From: SIG714 sp045629725
Lineage (GTDB): Bacteria > Bacillota > Clostridia > Oscillospirales > CAG-272
Reading direction: 5' to 3'
Length of the DNA stretch: 24,370 nt
NCBI GenBank assembly: GCA_045629725.1
Contig: JAZQRT010000121.1
Span: forward strand, 1 to 24,370
Positions within the stretch are counted from its first letter, which is position 1. Every line of letters begins with the position of its first letter. The notes beneath the pieces were generated by a model. It saw nothing but the letters and a program-made list of their open reading frames with translations, was not told the DNA's origin and did no database searches. Made by a program: the position numbers and the translations under genes. Of this stretch, positions 6,838-14,228 are shown one piece after another.

Positions 6838-8037
6838 ATGAAAAGCAAAGGACTTTTATTGTTTTTTCTTGTTTTAACGACCTTCTTACTCTCCGGTCTT
6901 TCTATCTTCGGCGCAACTCTTTCACCGGCACTTTCGGTAATATCCCACTCACTTGAGCTTAATATTGACGGTCTTGTAGGTAATGATCTGGCTTTTTCCA
7001 AATCATATTTTAAAAGCGAGCTGGGCTCCGATCTGCTTGGAAAGGTCAAGGTTTCTTCCCTGCCAAATGAAGATTTCGGAACGCTGAGCATCGGTGATAC
7101 TCCTCTTACAGTCGGTGACATAATTTCACCTGCGTCACTTGATAAGCTTGTCTTTTCCCCAAAGAGACTTTCAAAAGAGTCGGGAAGCTTTACCGTTTCC
7201 GTTACCTCTTGCGGAATCAATTATGACGTAACATGTAATATCCATATGCTTGAAATTTTGAATATGCCTCCCTGTGCCGCTCAGGCTCGTTCCGAGCTTT
7301 CAGCCTTTTCCGGAGTTTGTGCATACGGTCTGCTTGAAGGCAGTGATCCCGATGGGGACAATATCTCTTTTGAAATCTCAACCTATCCAAAAAAGGGCTC
7401 CTTGATCCTCACGGATTCAAAGAAGGGACGTTATGTTTACACCCCAAATGAGAGTGCCTCCGGCAAGGACTCCTTTGAATATACCGTTGTTGATTGTTAT
7501 GGAAACAGATCTCTGCCTACAGAGGTCTGCATTAACCTTACCGACATTGAAAAAGATAATATTTACACCGACATGTCCATGAATCCTGCCGCAACCTCTG
7601 CCACACTCCTTTCAGAGATGGGTATATTTCAAGGAGAAAGAATCGGAGGTAAACTTGTATTCTATCCCGAAAAAGAAGTCACCCGTGAGGAATTTCTCAG
7701 AATGGCACTCACTTGGAGCGGTATTGAACCCATAAAAAACATCGGTGATCTGCCTTATACCAAAACAGCGGCTTCTCTGGGTATTATAAGCAACAATAAC
7801 ACCTCTTTCGATGATATCATTACCCTTTCAGAAGCTGCACAAATTGCAGAAAGACTTGCGATCAACGAAGAAATTAAAGATGAGTATGTTTTTTCTCCCT
7901 TTGACAGCCCCGAAGAAAGCCTTGAGCGTTTAGTGTTTACAACTCCCGAGCTTTTCCATCTTGAAAACATCCCCCAGCTTCCTCTTTCCAGAAAAAATGC
8001 GGTAAGTATTGTCACAAACTGCATTCCAAGAGGATAA
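6838..8037 (+). CDS. secreted surface protein with Ig-like domain and C-terminal SLH-like repeats
   Basis: This is a 399-residue exported protein. A signal peptide covers about 1-26. A region of about 115 residues after it is unrecognised. Residues about 140-235 form a cadherin/Big_9-type Ig-like domain with the marks LEGSDPDGDNISFEI and GKDSFEYTVVDCYGNRS. From about 243 the protein has three degenerate S-layer-homology-like repeats (YTDM...LLSEMGIFQG...VTREEFLRMALTW, then two weaker copies), which usually bind secondary cell-wall polymers. AAAGGAG precedes the ATG. The gap to DUF4363 is 36 nt, so co-transcription is possible. SLH content is inferred from pattern, and the last two repeats are weak. 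Its partner or ligand is unknown. Confidence 0.8.
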   Translation: MKSKGLLLFFLVLTTFLLSGLSIFGATLSPALSVISHSLELNIDGLVGNDLAFSKSYFKSELGSDLLGKVKVSSLPNEDFGTLSIGDTPLTVGDIISPASLDKLVFSPKRLSKESGSFTVSVTSCGINYDVTCNIHMLEILNMPPCAAQARSELSAFSGVCAYGLLEGSDPDGDNISFEISTYPKKGSLILTDSKKGRYVYTPNESASGKDSFEYTVVDCYGNRSLPTEVCINLTDIEKDNIYTDMSMNPAATSATLLSEMGIFQGERIGGKLVFYPEKEVTREEFLRMALTWSGIEPIKNIGDLPYTKTAASLGIISNNNTSFDDIITLSEAAQIAERLAINEEIKDEYVFSPFDSPEESLERLVFTTPELFHLENIPQLPLSRKNAVSIVTNCIPRG

Positions 8038-8111
8038 TTTGCTTTTTAAACAAATATTTTTTTCAAAAAAGTCTATTTTCTTGCATTTTTTTGTATAATC
8101 CTACAAAATTG

Positions 8112-8162
8112 CAGTTTAAACATAAAAACACGATAAAACCATTTGATTTTTGATTTAAACTG
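8112..8162. repeat. 9-bp inverted repeat at the HU promoter
   Basis: CAGTTTAAA (8112-8120) and TTTAAACTG (8154-8162) are exact reverse complements; the second copy lies in the spacer of the HU promoter. A third TTTAAAC occurs at 8045-8051. The region is AT-rich, so regulatory meaning is uncertain. Confidence 0.4.
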
Positions 8163-8171
8163 TGATATTAT
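8143..8171 (+). promoter_or_regulatory. sigma-A promoter of the HU gene, extended -10
   Basis: TTGATT (8143-8148) and TATTAT (8166-8171) are separated by 17 nt, with TG-A immediately before the -10. The start of transcription should fall near 8178, about 20 nt before the ribosome binding site. Confidence 0.7.
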
Positions 8172-8212
8172 CTTATGCACACTCACATTTCGGTTATCAG
8201 GAGATTAAAAAA

Positions 8213-8488
8213 ATGACAAAGAAAGAATTTGTTTCTGCACTCAGCGAAAAAACAGGACTTTCCAAGAAGGACGCCGAGGTTTTTGTTAATGCCTTTATTG
8301 ATACTATTACTGAGGAGCTTGCCTCCGGAGGAAGCGTTAATCTTACGGGATTCGGCAGCTTCGAGGTAAGATCCCGCAAGGAAAAGACTTGCATTAACCC
8401 TCAGACAAAGGAAAAGATGCTTGTTCCCGCTACAAAATCACCCGCTTTCAAGCCCGGAAAGGCTTTGAAGGACGAAATTTCAAAATAA
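8213..8488 (+). CDS. hup: HU-family nucleoid DNA-binding protein
   Basis: This 91-residue protein is of normal HU length. It has the N-terminal helical dimerisation region (MTKKEFVSALSEKTGLSKKD) and the beta-arm core FGSFEVRSRKEKTCINPQTK, then PAFKPGKALKDEI at the C terminus. HU binds and bends DNA without sequence specificity and compacts the chromosome. The ATG at 8213 follows AGGAGA (8199-8204) and gives the family N terminus; in-frame codons further upstream fall within the promoter. In the arm the usual Arg-Asn-Pro turn reads CINPQT, so Pro is kept and the position two before it is Ile. It has its own promoter and a strong terminator, so it is monocistronic. Confidence 0.97.
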   Translation: MTKKEFVSALSEKTGLSKKDAEVFVNAFIDTITEELASGGSVNLTGFGSFEVRSRKEKTCINPQTKEKMLVPATKSPAFKPGKALKDEISK

Positions 8489-8494
8489 TATAAA

Positions 8495-8536
8495 GGGTTG
8501 TAAAATATTCTGTTTTACAACCTCATTTTTATTTTT
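8495..8536 (+). terminator. intrinsic terminator of the HU gene
   Basis: GGTTGTAAAA (8496-8505) pairs with TTTTACAACC (8513-8522), followed by TCATTTTTATTTTT. The comEC start codon lies only 3 nt beyond the T tract. Confidence 0.88.
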
Positions 8537-8538
8537 CA

Positions 8539-10827
8539 ATGAATAATAAATTTCTTTCCACACCCCTTCTTTCTGTTTGTCTTTTTCTTGGAATTTTTGT
8601 ATTTATCTTATTTGATCTTTCAATTAAGCTCAAGATCATTCTCCTTATCGCCTTTACCGTTTTGGGATTTTTATGCGCCACGATCTCCATAAAAACGGCA
8701 AAAAAGCTGCTTCTATACTTGACCCTTGTATGTATCTCGGGTGTACTCTCCCTTTCCGCTACGCTTATCGGCAACGATCTTCCCAAAATCAGCGCACAAG
8801 AATACGTGGGCGAGCATGAGGCAGAGGGTTATTTCACATCTTTACATTACTCCTCCGATTACTCCAGTGCACACTTTGCCAAAATCACAAAAATTGACGG
8901 AAAGGACGTTGATCTTAACACTTATATAGTTTTTGACGAGCTCCTTCCGGAAAACAATTTCAAAAATTTCAAAATCAGTCTTGAATTCAGTAAAGCTGCA
9001 GATTTTGCCTCTCTCAATCTTAGTCAAAGATCATTTACTTCAAAGAACATTTATATAGGTGCAAAAGCTCTTTCAACCGTAAGTTTTACCGGCGACCTCG
9101 CCCACGGGATTCTTCCCTTTTTCGGCAGACTCAACAATGCCATTTGCCAAAGACTTTCCTATGTGCTTTCCGAAGAAAGCGCAGGTCTTGTTTGTGCTCT
9201 GCTTTTCGGCAACAGATCACTTCTTCCCGAAACCCTTGAGCGTGATTTTATGACCCTTGGTATCACTCATATGCTCGTTGTCAGCGGAATGAATATTGCT
9301 CTTATTGCAGGAGAATTTGATCTGCTTTTCAGTGCTTTCACGAAAAGAAAACGGATCCTTTCCCTCTTTTCTTGCGCGATCTGTCTTTTTTACATGGCTC
9401 TTTGCGAATTTTCTCTCAGCGTTGTCCGTGCGGCAATCATGCAGATAATCTACAGGATCGCTCCAAATGCGGCAAGAGAATATGATTCTCACACCTCTCT
9501 TTTTATTGCTTTGGGCATTATAGTTTTAATCAACCCCGGAGCAGTATTTGACGTAGGCTTTCTTCTCTCCTTTTTCGCAACCCTTGGAATCATTTCCTTT
9601 GCAAAATTTGCAGTTCCCGATCCGTCTTCCAAGGTGACCGCCGCCTCTGAAAGCAATACGGTATTTTCAAGGATAAAACCGCTTGTTTTATCAAATAAGC
9701 CCTTAAAAGATCTTTTTTCCTCCCTGTTTGCTTCCTTCAGCGCCTGTATTTTTGTTTTACCCATTACCTTTACGGTTTTCGGAACGACCTCCCTCGGTTG
9801 CGCGATCTTTACACTTTTGTTCGCACCTTTTCTTGACGTTCTGCTGTATTTTACGCCCATACTTCTTGTTTTGTCCTTTGTTCCCGTTCTTGGAGAAGTC
9901 CTTGCTCTTGCCGGTGAATTTATCTGCAACGGAGTTTATGCCCTCTCGGGTCTTGGAATTATTTTCAAGGACCTTTACGTTGTGATTGACAGCGCCTTTA
10001 TATTTGCAGTTGCGATTCTCATTCTTTCTGTAATTTTTGCTTTCCTTTGCAAGTCGGAAAACAAGGTAGTAAGGCTGCTGCCCTCCTTTGCCGTATATTT
10101 GATCATCTGCATTCTTTTACTTGTCATTCCTTCCAAAGAGGGCATGATATATTATTCGGATAATACCGGAGAGGCGTTTATGTTATCAACGGAGGAGGGC
10201 TCCTTAATGATCGACGTTTCCTGCGGAACAAAGTCCTTTATCGGCAGATCCCGCAAGGCGCTCTCAGAAAGTGAGCTTAAATGCACTAACATTGATACTT
10301 ATCTGATAACCCATACAAGTATTGGACATATACGTGCTGTATACACCCTTGCCGTGGATGGATATCTTTCTCAGGTGATCATGCCGGAGCCTCAGGATAA
10401 CGACGAGCAAACGGTGTTCAATGAATTGTTCATACTCGCGTCAAAATACGATTTCACCCTTGAAACTTACCCGAACGATGACACCTCCATGACTCTTCTC
10501 GGTACGCAGATCGATCTTCATCCTCCTCTTTCAGACTCGTCCACGGGAATACACAAGGTTATGTATTTTGAAATTTTCTACAATGGAAACAAAACGGTAT
10601 ATCTCGGTCAAAACATCGCAGACACAGATTTTCGGAATTTCGGTATACTTGAGGATAGTACTCACGTTGTGATCGGATCTCATTATCCCACGATCAAACA
10701 GACTTTCTCCTACAGATTTTATCCCGAGGGTATCCGTCTTTTCGTCCCCGAGGATATAACGGGGCAAATTTTTGCAAACGTAGATATTACCCCTTACTGC
10801 GAAAACTCATACATAAGACTTTTTTAA
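8539..10827 (+). CDS. comEC: ComEC/Rec2-family DNA-uptake channel protein
   Basis: This 762-residue polytopic protein matches the layout of ComEC, the inner-membrane channel for single-stranded DNA during transformation. It has N-terminal membrane helices (about 8-75), a DUF4131-like soluble domain (about 85-190), the competence domain with LLFGNR (221-226) and HMLVVSGMN (244-252), many helices to about 535, and a C-terminal metallo-beta-lactamase-like domain. In that last domain the usual THxxxDH motif reads TH592-T-S-I-G596-H597: the Asp and the middle metal ligand are lost, so nuclease activity is doubtful. No ribosome binding site precedes the ATG, which sits directly after the HU terminator. 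ComEA and the pilus genes are not in the window. Family is certain; transformation competence is not shown. Confidence 0.93.
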   Translation: MNNKFLSTPLLSVCLFLGIFVFILFDLSIKLKIILLIAFTVLGFLCATISIKTAKKLLLYLTLVCISGVLSLSATLIGNDLPKISAQEYVGEHEAEGYFTSLHYSSDYSSAHFAKITKIDGKDVDLNTYIVFDELLPENNFKNFKISLEFSKAADFASLNLSQRSFTSKNIYIGAKALSTVSFTGDLAHGILPFFGRLNNAICQRLSYVLSEESAGLVCALLFGNRSLLPETLERDFMTLGITHMLVVSGMNIALIAGEFDLLFSAFTKRKRILSLFSCAICLFYMALCEFSLSVVRAAIMQIIYRIAPNAAREYDSHTSLFIALGIIVLINPGAVFDVGFLLSFFATLGIISFAKFAVPDPSSKVTAASESNTVFSRIKPLVLSNKPLKDLFSSLFASFSACIFVLPITFTVFGTTSLGCAIFTLLFAPFLDVLLYFTPILLVLSFVPVLGEVLALAGEFICNGVYALSGLGIIFKDLYVVIDSAFIFAVAILILSVIFAFLCKSENKVVRLLPSFAVYLIICILLLVIPSKEGMIYYSDNTGEAFMLSTEEGSLMIDVSCGTKSFIGRSRKALSESELKCTNIDTYLITHTSIGHIRAVYTLAVDGYLSQVIMPEPQDNDEQTVFNELFILASKYDFTLETYPNDDTSMTLLGTQIDLHPPLSDSSTGIHKVMYFEIFYNGNKTVYLGQNIADTDFRNFGILEDSTHVVIGSHYPTIKQTFSYRFYPEGIRLFVPEDITGQIFANVDITPYCENSYIRLF

Positions 10828-10889
10828 GCTTTTTGACGTAAAAAAAGTGACTCATTTATTCTATATACGTTATTACCTTATTTATACTC

Positions 10890-10918
10890 TTGATTTTTTT
10901 CGAGAATTGTGGTAGAAT
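10890..10918 (+). promoter_or_regulatory. sigma-A promoter of the acyltransferase-bioY-birA-gdpD operon
   Basis: TTGATT (10890-10895) and TAGAAT (10913-10918) are 17 nt apart, with TG-G directly before the -10. The predicted transcript starts near 10925, about 10 nt before GGAGG. Confidence 0.75.
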
Positions 10919-10946
10919 TATCAGTAGTTATTTTTCGGAGGTCATT

Positions 10947-11846
10947 ATGTTCGAACGCTTTGAGGATACGTGTAAATACCTTGATTTTCCTGAGGAAGCA
11001 ATAGAGTCCTTGGTTTGTCAATATAATAAAATAAGATATGACGCCCGTGCGGCGGATTTCATATGCAAGGTATATGAGGATTATAAAAACGACTCACTTT
11101 CCGAGTCCCTTTATAATCTGCAATTTTCCTTTGAAAAGCTTTGTCAAGAGATCGATGTTCACAGCTATTCCTCTCAGATGATATTCTATCTCTGCCTTGT
11201 GCCATCGCTTTATGAAAAATATAAAAAACGCGGCATCCCCGAGGAAATATTCCGGGATTCCATGGCAGACCTGCGTTGTAAGCTTTTCGAGTGTTACCGC
11301 CTTTACGGTATCTGGGGCTCCTTCGTTGCCGTTTGGTTTGCGAGATTTTTCAACTTTACACTTTATGGCATCGGCAGACTCGAATTTGCTCCCTATGAAT
11401 GTGACTATGACTTTACCTGCAAGGACGGCTCTGTAAAAAAGGGAGATCCCGTCATTGACGTTCATATCCCCTCAAGGGGCAGACTTCCTCACGATGAGGT
11501 CATAAAATCCTATAAAATGGCATACGATTTCTTTAAAAACACCTTGAATATAAATGCCAAGGCATTTGTATGCGAATCCTGGATGCTATTCCCCAAGCAC
11601 GAGCAGATAATTCCCAAGGCTGAAAACCTCATGGCATTCTACCGAGATTACCACATAGTCGAAGAGGGACTAATGCCGGGCGGCGATGACCTTTGGCGCA
11701 TATTCTATTGTTTTGTGCGCGATAACTTTGAGCTTCTTCCCCGCAAGACCTATCTCCAGCGCCAATATGCAGAATATCTGGAAAAGGGCGGAATCAGCGG
11801 TTGGGGTAAGGGTATCTGCTTTGTAGGTAGTGTTATCTGTGAATAA
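10947..11846 (+). CDS. GNAT-like acyltransferase-domain protein (NAT_N/GNAT_C type)
   Basis: This 299-residue protein is recognised by its C-terminal half: FTLYGIGRLEF (137-147), DVHIPSRGRLPHDEVIKSY (171-189), an FF pair, then VCESWMLFP (208-216) and ENLMAFYRDYHI (226-237). These match the two-domain family with a helical N-acyltransferase N-terminal domain and a GNAT-like C-terminal domain. The substrate of this family is not established, so only a general acyl transfer role can be stated. TCGGAGG (10935-10941) fixes the ATG at 10947. The gene leads an operon and its stop overlaps the bioY start by 8 nt, so expression is coupled. Its link to biotin handling is inferred from position only. 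The end of the protein (GISGWGKGICFV) fits the family. Confidence 0.82.
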   Translation: MFERFEDTCKYLDFPEEAIESLVCQYNKIRYDARAADFICKVYEDYKNDSLSESLYNLQFSFEKLCQEIDVHSYSSQMIFYLCLVPSLYEKYKKRGIPEEIFRDSMADLRCKLFECYRLYGIWGSFVAVWFARFFNFTLYGIGRLEFAPYECDYDFTCKDGSVKKGDPVIDVHIPSRGRLPHDEVIKSYKMAYDFFKNTLNINAKAFVCESWMLFPKHEQIIPKAENLMAFYRDYHIVEEGLMPGGDDLWRIFYCFVRDNFELLPRKTYLQRQYAEYLEKGGISGWGKGICFVGSVICE

Positions 11847-12384
11847 ACGCACTCTTAACTTAACGCTTATCAGCATCTTTGTTGCCCTTTTTGCTCTGTG
11901 CTCCTATATTCATATTCCATTTGCGGGAGTATCCTTTACACTTCAAACCTTTGTTCTTTATCTGTGCCTGTTTTGCCTTGGTGAAAAACGTGCCCTTGCA
12001 TCAGTTTTTATCTATATTCTTATGGGCATTATAGGTCTGCCTGTTTTTTCAGGATTTACAGGCGGAATCGGCGCACTTTTTGGACTTTCAGGCGGTTTTA
12101 TATTGGGATTTCCCCTTTCTTTAATTGCATGTGCTCTGCTTTTGAAGATCTTCGGAACAAGCCTTAAGGGAAAATTCTTTTCCGCTCTTTGCTCGTTATC
12201 CCTTTGCCATGCAACGGGGACACTTTGGTTTTGTTTTATCTATTTCGGAAAGATAACCGTAACAGGAGTCATTTCATCCTTTACACTTTGCTCTCTTCCG
12301 TTTCTTCTGCCCGATGCCTTAAAGCTCTTTGCCGCATCACTTCTCGGAACAAGGATAAACAAAATACTTAATTTGAATTTTTAA
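11839..12384 (+). CDS. bioY: BioY biotin transporter, ECF S-component
   Basis: This 181-residue protein has about six membrane helices and the BioY signature GGIGALFGLSGGFILGF, which lies on the biotin-binding face. BioY binds biotin and works alone or with the shared ECF energy module (EcfA1, EcfA2, EcfT), not seen in this window. The start is GTG at 11839, overlapping the preceding stop by 8 nt. GTG at 11830 is possible, but the AGG upstream is better placed for 11839. It is followed 24 nt later by birA, so uptake and use of biotin are joined. BirA here has no DNA-binding domain, so the classic BirA repression of bioY is not available. Confidence 0.92.
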   Translation: MNKRTLNLTLISIFVALFALCSYIHIPFAGVSFTLQTFVLYLCLFCLGEKRALASVFIYILMGIIGLPVFSGFTGGIGALFGLSGGFILGFPLSLIACALLLKIFGTSLKGKFFSALCSLSLCHATGTLWFCFIYFGKITVTGVISSFTLCSLPFLLPDALKLFAASLLGTRINKILNLNF

Positions 12385-12408
12385 AAACTATTATTAACCG
12401 AGGTCTAT

Positions 12409-13218
12409 ATGTCCTACAATTCCACAGGTCTTTCGGATGAAGCCTTAAAAAAATACATACCTCTGGACATGATCCATTTGACAGAGGTGGACTCCACCAA
12501 CACCTATGCCAAGTCCTTGGCAGGTAAAAAGGAGATAACAACACCCCTTGTAATTCTCGCAGACTCTCAGCACGGAGGCAGAGGACGCCTTGGACGAAGC
12601 TTTTTTTCCGAGGATGGCACCGGTATTTATATGAGTATTCTGCTCTTTCGCGAAATCTCCCCCTCGGACATTCAACATATCACCACCGCTGCCGCTGCCG
12701 CAACCTGCCGCGCAATAGAAGCCCTTACAGACCTTTCTCCCAAGATCAAATGGGTAAATGATATATATATAGGCGGCAAAAAAATTGCAGGCATACTTAC
12801 CGAAGGTAGTTTCGATCCCGTGCAAGGGAAAATATCCCATGCGGTCCTCGGAATCGGAATAAACGTTTTTTCTCCCGCAAAAGGATTTCCCGAGGATATC
12901 AAATCCATCGCCGCAAGTATATTTCCCGAAACATACCCCGAACACACGGAGCATAATTCTTTTTTCAGAGAAAAGCTTGCGGGCAGGATAATCGATGAAT
13001 TTATGGTCTATTATAAAAGCATCTCCCAAAAGCCCCATTTTAGCGATTACAAAAAACGCATGCTTTTGACATCCCAAGAGGTTTCGGTCATTACTCCCAT
13101 TTCTTGTACCGACGCTAAGGTAATCGACCTGCTCGACGATTTTTCCCTTCTTGTGGAATACCCCTCCGGCAAGCGTGAGGCACTTCTTTCCGGCGAGGTC
13201 TCCCTTAAGATCAAATAA
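12409..13218 (+). CDS. birA: biotin--[biotin carboxyl-carrier protein] ligase
   Basis: This 269-residue enzyme makes biotinyl-AMP and attaches biotin to a lysine of carrier proteins such as the acetyl-CoA carboxylase subunit. Motifs visible are GGRGRLGR (56-63, adenylate binding), KWVNDI (114-119) with KKIAGIL (124-130), and LGIGINV (147-153). A short C-terminal SH3-like domain covers about 220-269. There is no N-terminal helix-turn-helix, so this is the monofunctional type and not a repressor. GAGGT precedes the ATG. It lies directly behind bioY, and 34 nt before gdpD. Confidence 0.95.
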   Translation: MSYNSTGLSDEALKKYIPLDMIHLTEVDSTNTYAKSLAGKKEITTPLVILADSQHGGRGRLGRSFFSEDGTGIYMSILLFREISPSDIQHITTAAAAATCRAIEALTDLSPKIKWVNDIYIGGKKIAGILTEGSFDPVQGKISHAVLGIGINVFSPAKGFPEDIKSIAASIFPETYPEHTEHNSFFREKLAGRIIDEFMVYYKSISQKPHFSDYKKRMLLTSQEVSVITPISCTDAKVIDLLDDFSLLVEYPSGKREALLSGEVSLKIK

Positions 13219-13252
13219 CTTCAATTTAAAAATCAACTAAAGGAAAAGCACC

Positions 13253-14092
13253 ATGTTATGGCTTAAAATTACACTATTTTCTCTTTCGGCGGTTATACTT
13301 CTTTGTTTTTGTGCATATTTATTCATGATATTTCCCTGCATAAAAAAGCCTCAAGGTTCAAAAATATTCAAAAACACGATGTACGCTCACCGCGGTCTGC
13401 ACGATAAATCCCAAGGCATACCCGAAAACACCATGCTTGCATTCAAAAAAGCAGTTGATGAGGGTTACGGAATTGAGCTTGACGTGCGTCTGACTGCTGA
13501 CGGTATACCCGTTATCATGCACGATGATTCACTGAAACGCATGTGCGAGGCGGACATAAAGCTGAGCAAGTCAAATTACGAGGATATCAAAAACATCAAG
13601 ATAGGCACCAGTGATGAAACAACGCCTCTTTTCTCGGATTTCTTAAATCTTGTTGGCGGAAAGGTTCCCCTCCTTGTAGAGCTCAAAACCACAGAAAACA
13701 ATTCCCCCGAGCTTTGCAGCGCGGTTTTCGGGGAGCTTGATTTTTACAACGGTCCCTACTGCGTTGAATCCTTTGACCCAAGAGTCCTTGGATGGTTAAA
13801 AAAGCACCGTCCCGAAGTATACCGCGGTCAACTTTCCTGCTATATCAGCACAAAATCATCACACGGCAAGACAGCTCTGCTTCTCAGATCTCTTACGGCA
13901 AATTTCATCTCGCGTCCACATTTCATTGCATATTCCTATAAAGACAGTAAAAAATGCTTTGGTTTTAAGCTTTGCCGTTTGCTTGGCGCAGACGTATTTT
14001 ATTGGACCTTAAAAGACGAAAAAGCCGCTAAAAATGCCTTAGAGGATAATGGTGCGATCATATTTGAAGGATTTAATGCCCGTAACCTATAA
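13253..14092 (+). CDS. membrane-anchored glycerophosphodiester phosphodiesterase
   Basis: This 279-residue protein has one N-terminal membrane helix (about 5-27) followed by a GDPD TIM-barrel domain. Catalytic and metal-binding marks are HRG (46-48), ENT (58-60), the E75-L-D77 pair and HDD (90-92), then VELKT in the next strand and a final DVFYWTL / IIFEG end. These enzymes split glycerophosphodiesters into sn-glycerol-3-phosphate and an alcohol; the membrane-bound type acts on lipid- or envelope-derived substrates. It ends the operon begun by the acyltransferase gene. AAAGGA precedes the ATG. No terminator is clear after it. Family is certain, the natural substrate is not known. Confidence 0.93.
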   Translation: MLWLKITLFSLSAVILLCFCAYLFMIFPCIKKPQGSKIFKNTMYAHRGLHDKSQGIPENTMLAFKKAVDEGYGIELDVRLTADGIPVIMHDDSLKRMCEADIKLSKSNYEDIKNIKIGTSDETTPLFSDFLNLVGGKVPLLVELKTTENNSPELCSAVFGELDFYNGPYCVESFDPRVLGWLKKHRPEVYRGQLSCYISTKSSHGKTALLLRSLTANFISRPHFIAYSYKDSKKCFGFKLCRLLGADVFYWTLKDEKAAKNALEDNGAIIFEGFNARNL

Positions 14093-14146
14093 AAAATGAA
14101 CAATAGTTTACAATCATTAACAAATTAACTCAAAAATATACTTTTT

Positions 14147-14175
14147 TTTTCACATTTTATTTGATAGAATATAAT
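14147..14175 (+). promoter_or_regulatory. possible promoter of the His/Cys-repeat lipoprotein gene
   Basis: A perfect TATAAT (14170-14175) lies 17 nt after TTTTCA (14147-14152), a 4 of 6 match to the -35. The gene has a strong AAGGAGG ribosome binding site. The 135-nt gap is otherwise AT-rich with no further structure. Confidence 0.4.
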
Positions 14176-14228
14176 CAAACATTTACATAAATACAATAAT
14201 TATAGATATTTAGTTTAAGGAGGTCATT

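Noticed and set aside
12445..13236. 263-codon open frame on - opposite birA
   Set aside because: BirA has all its motifs on +. The - frame gives a Gly/Cys-rich product with no recognisable domain.
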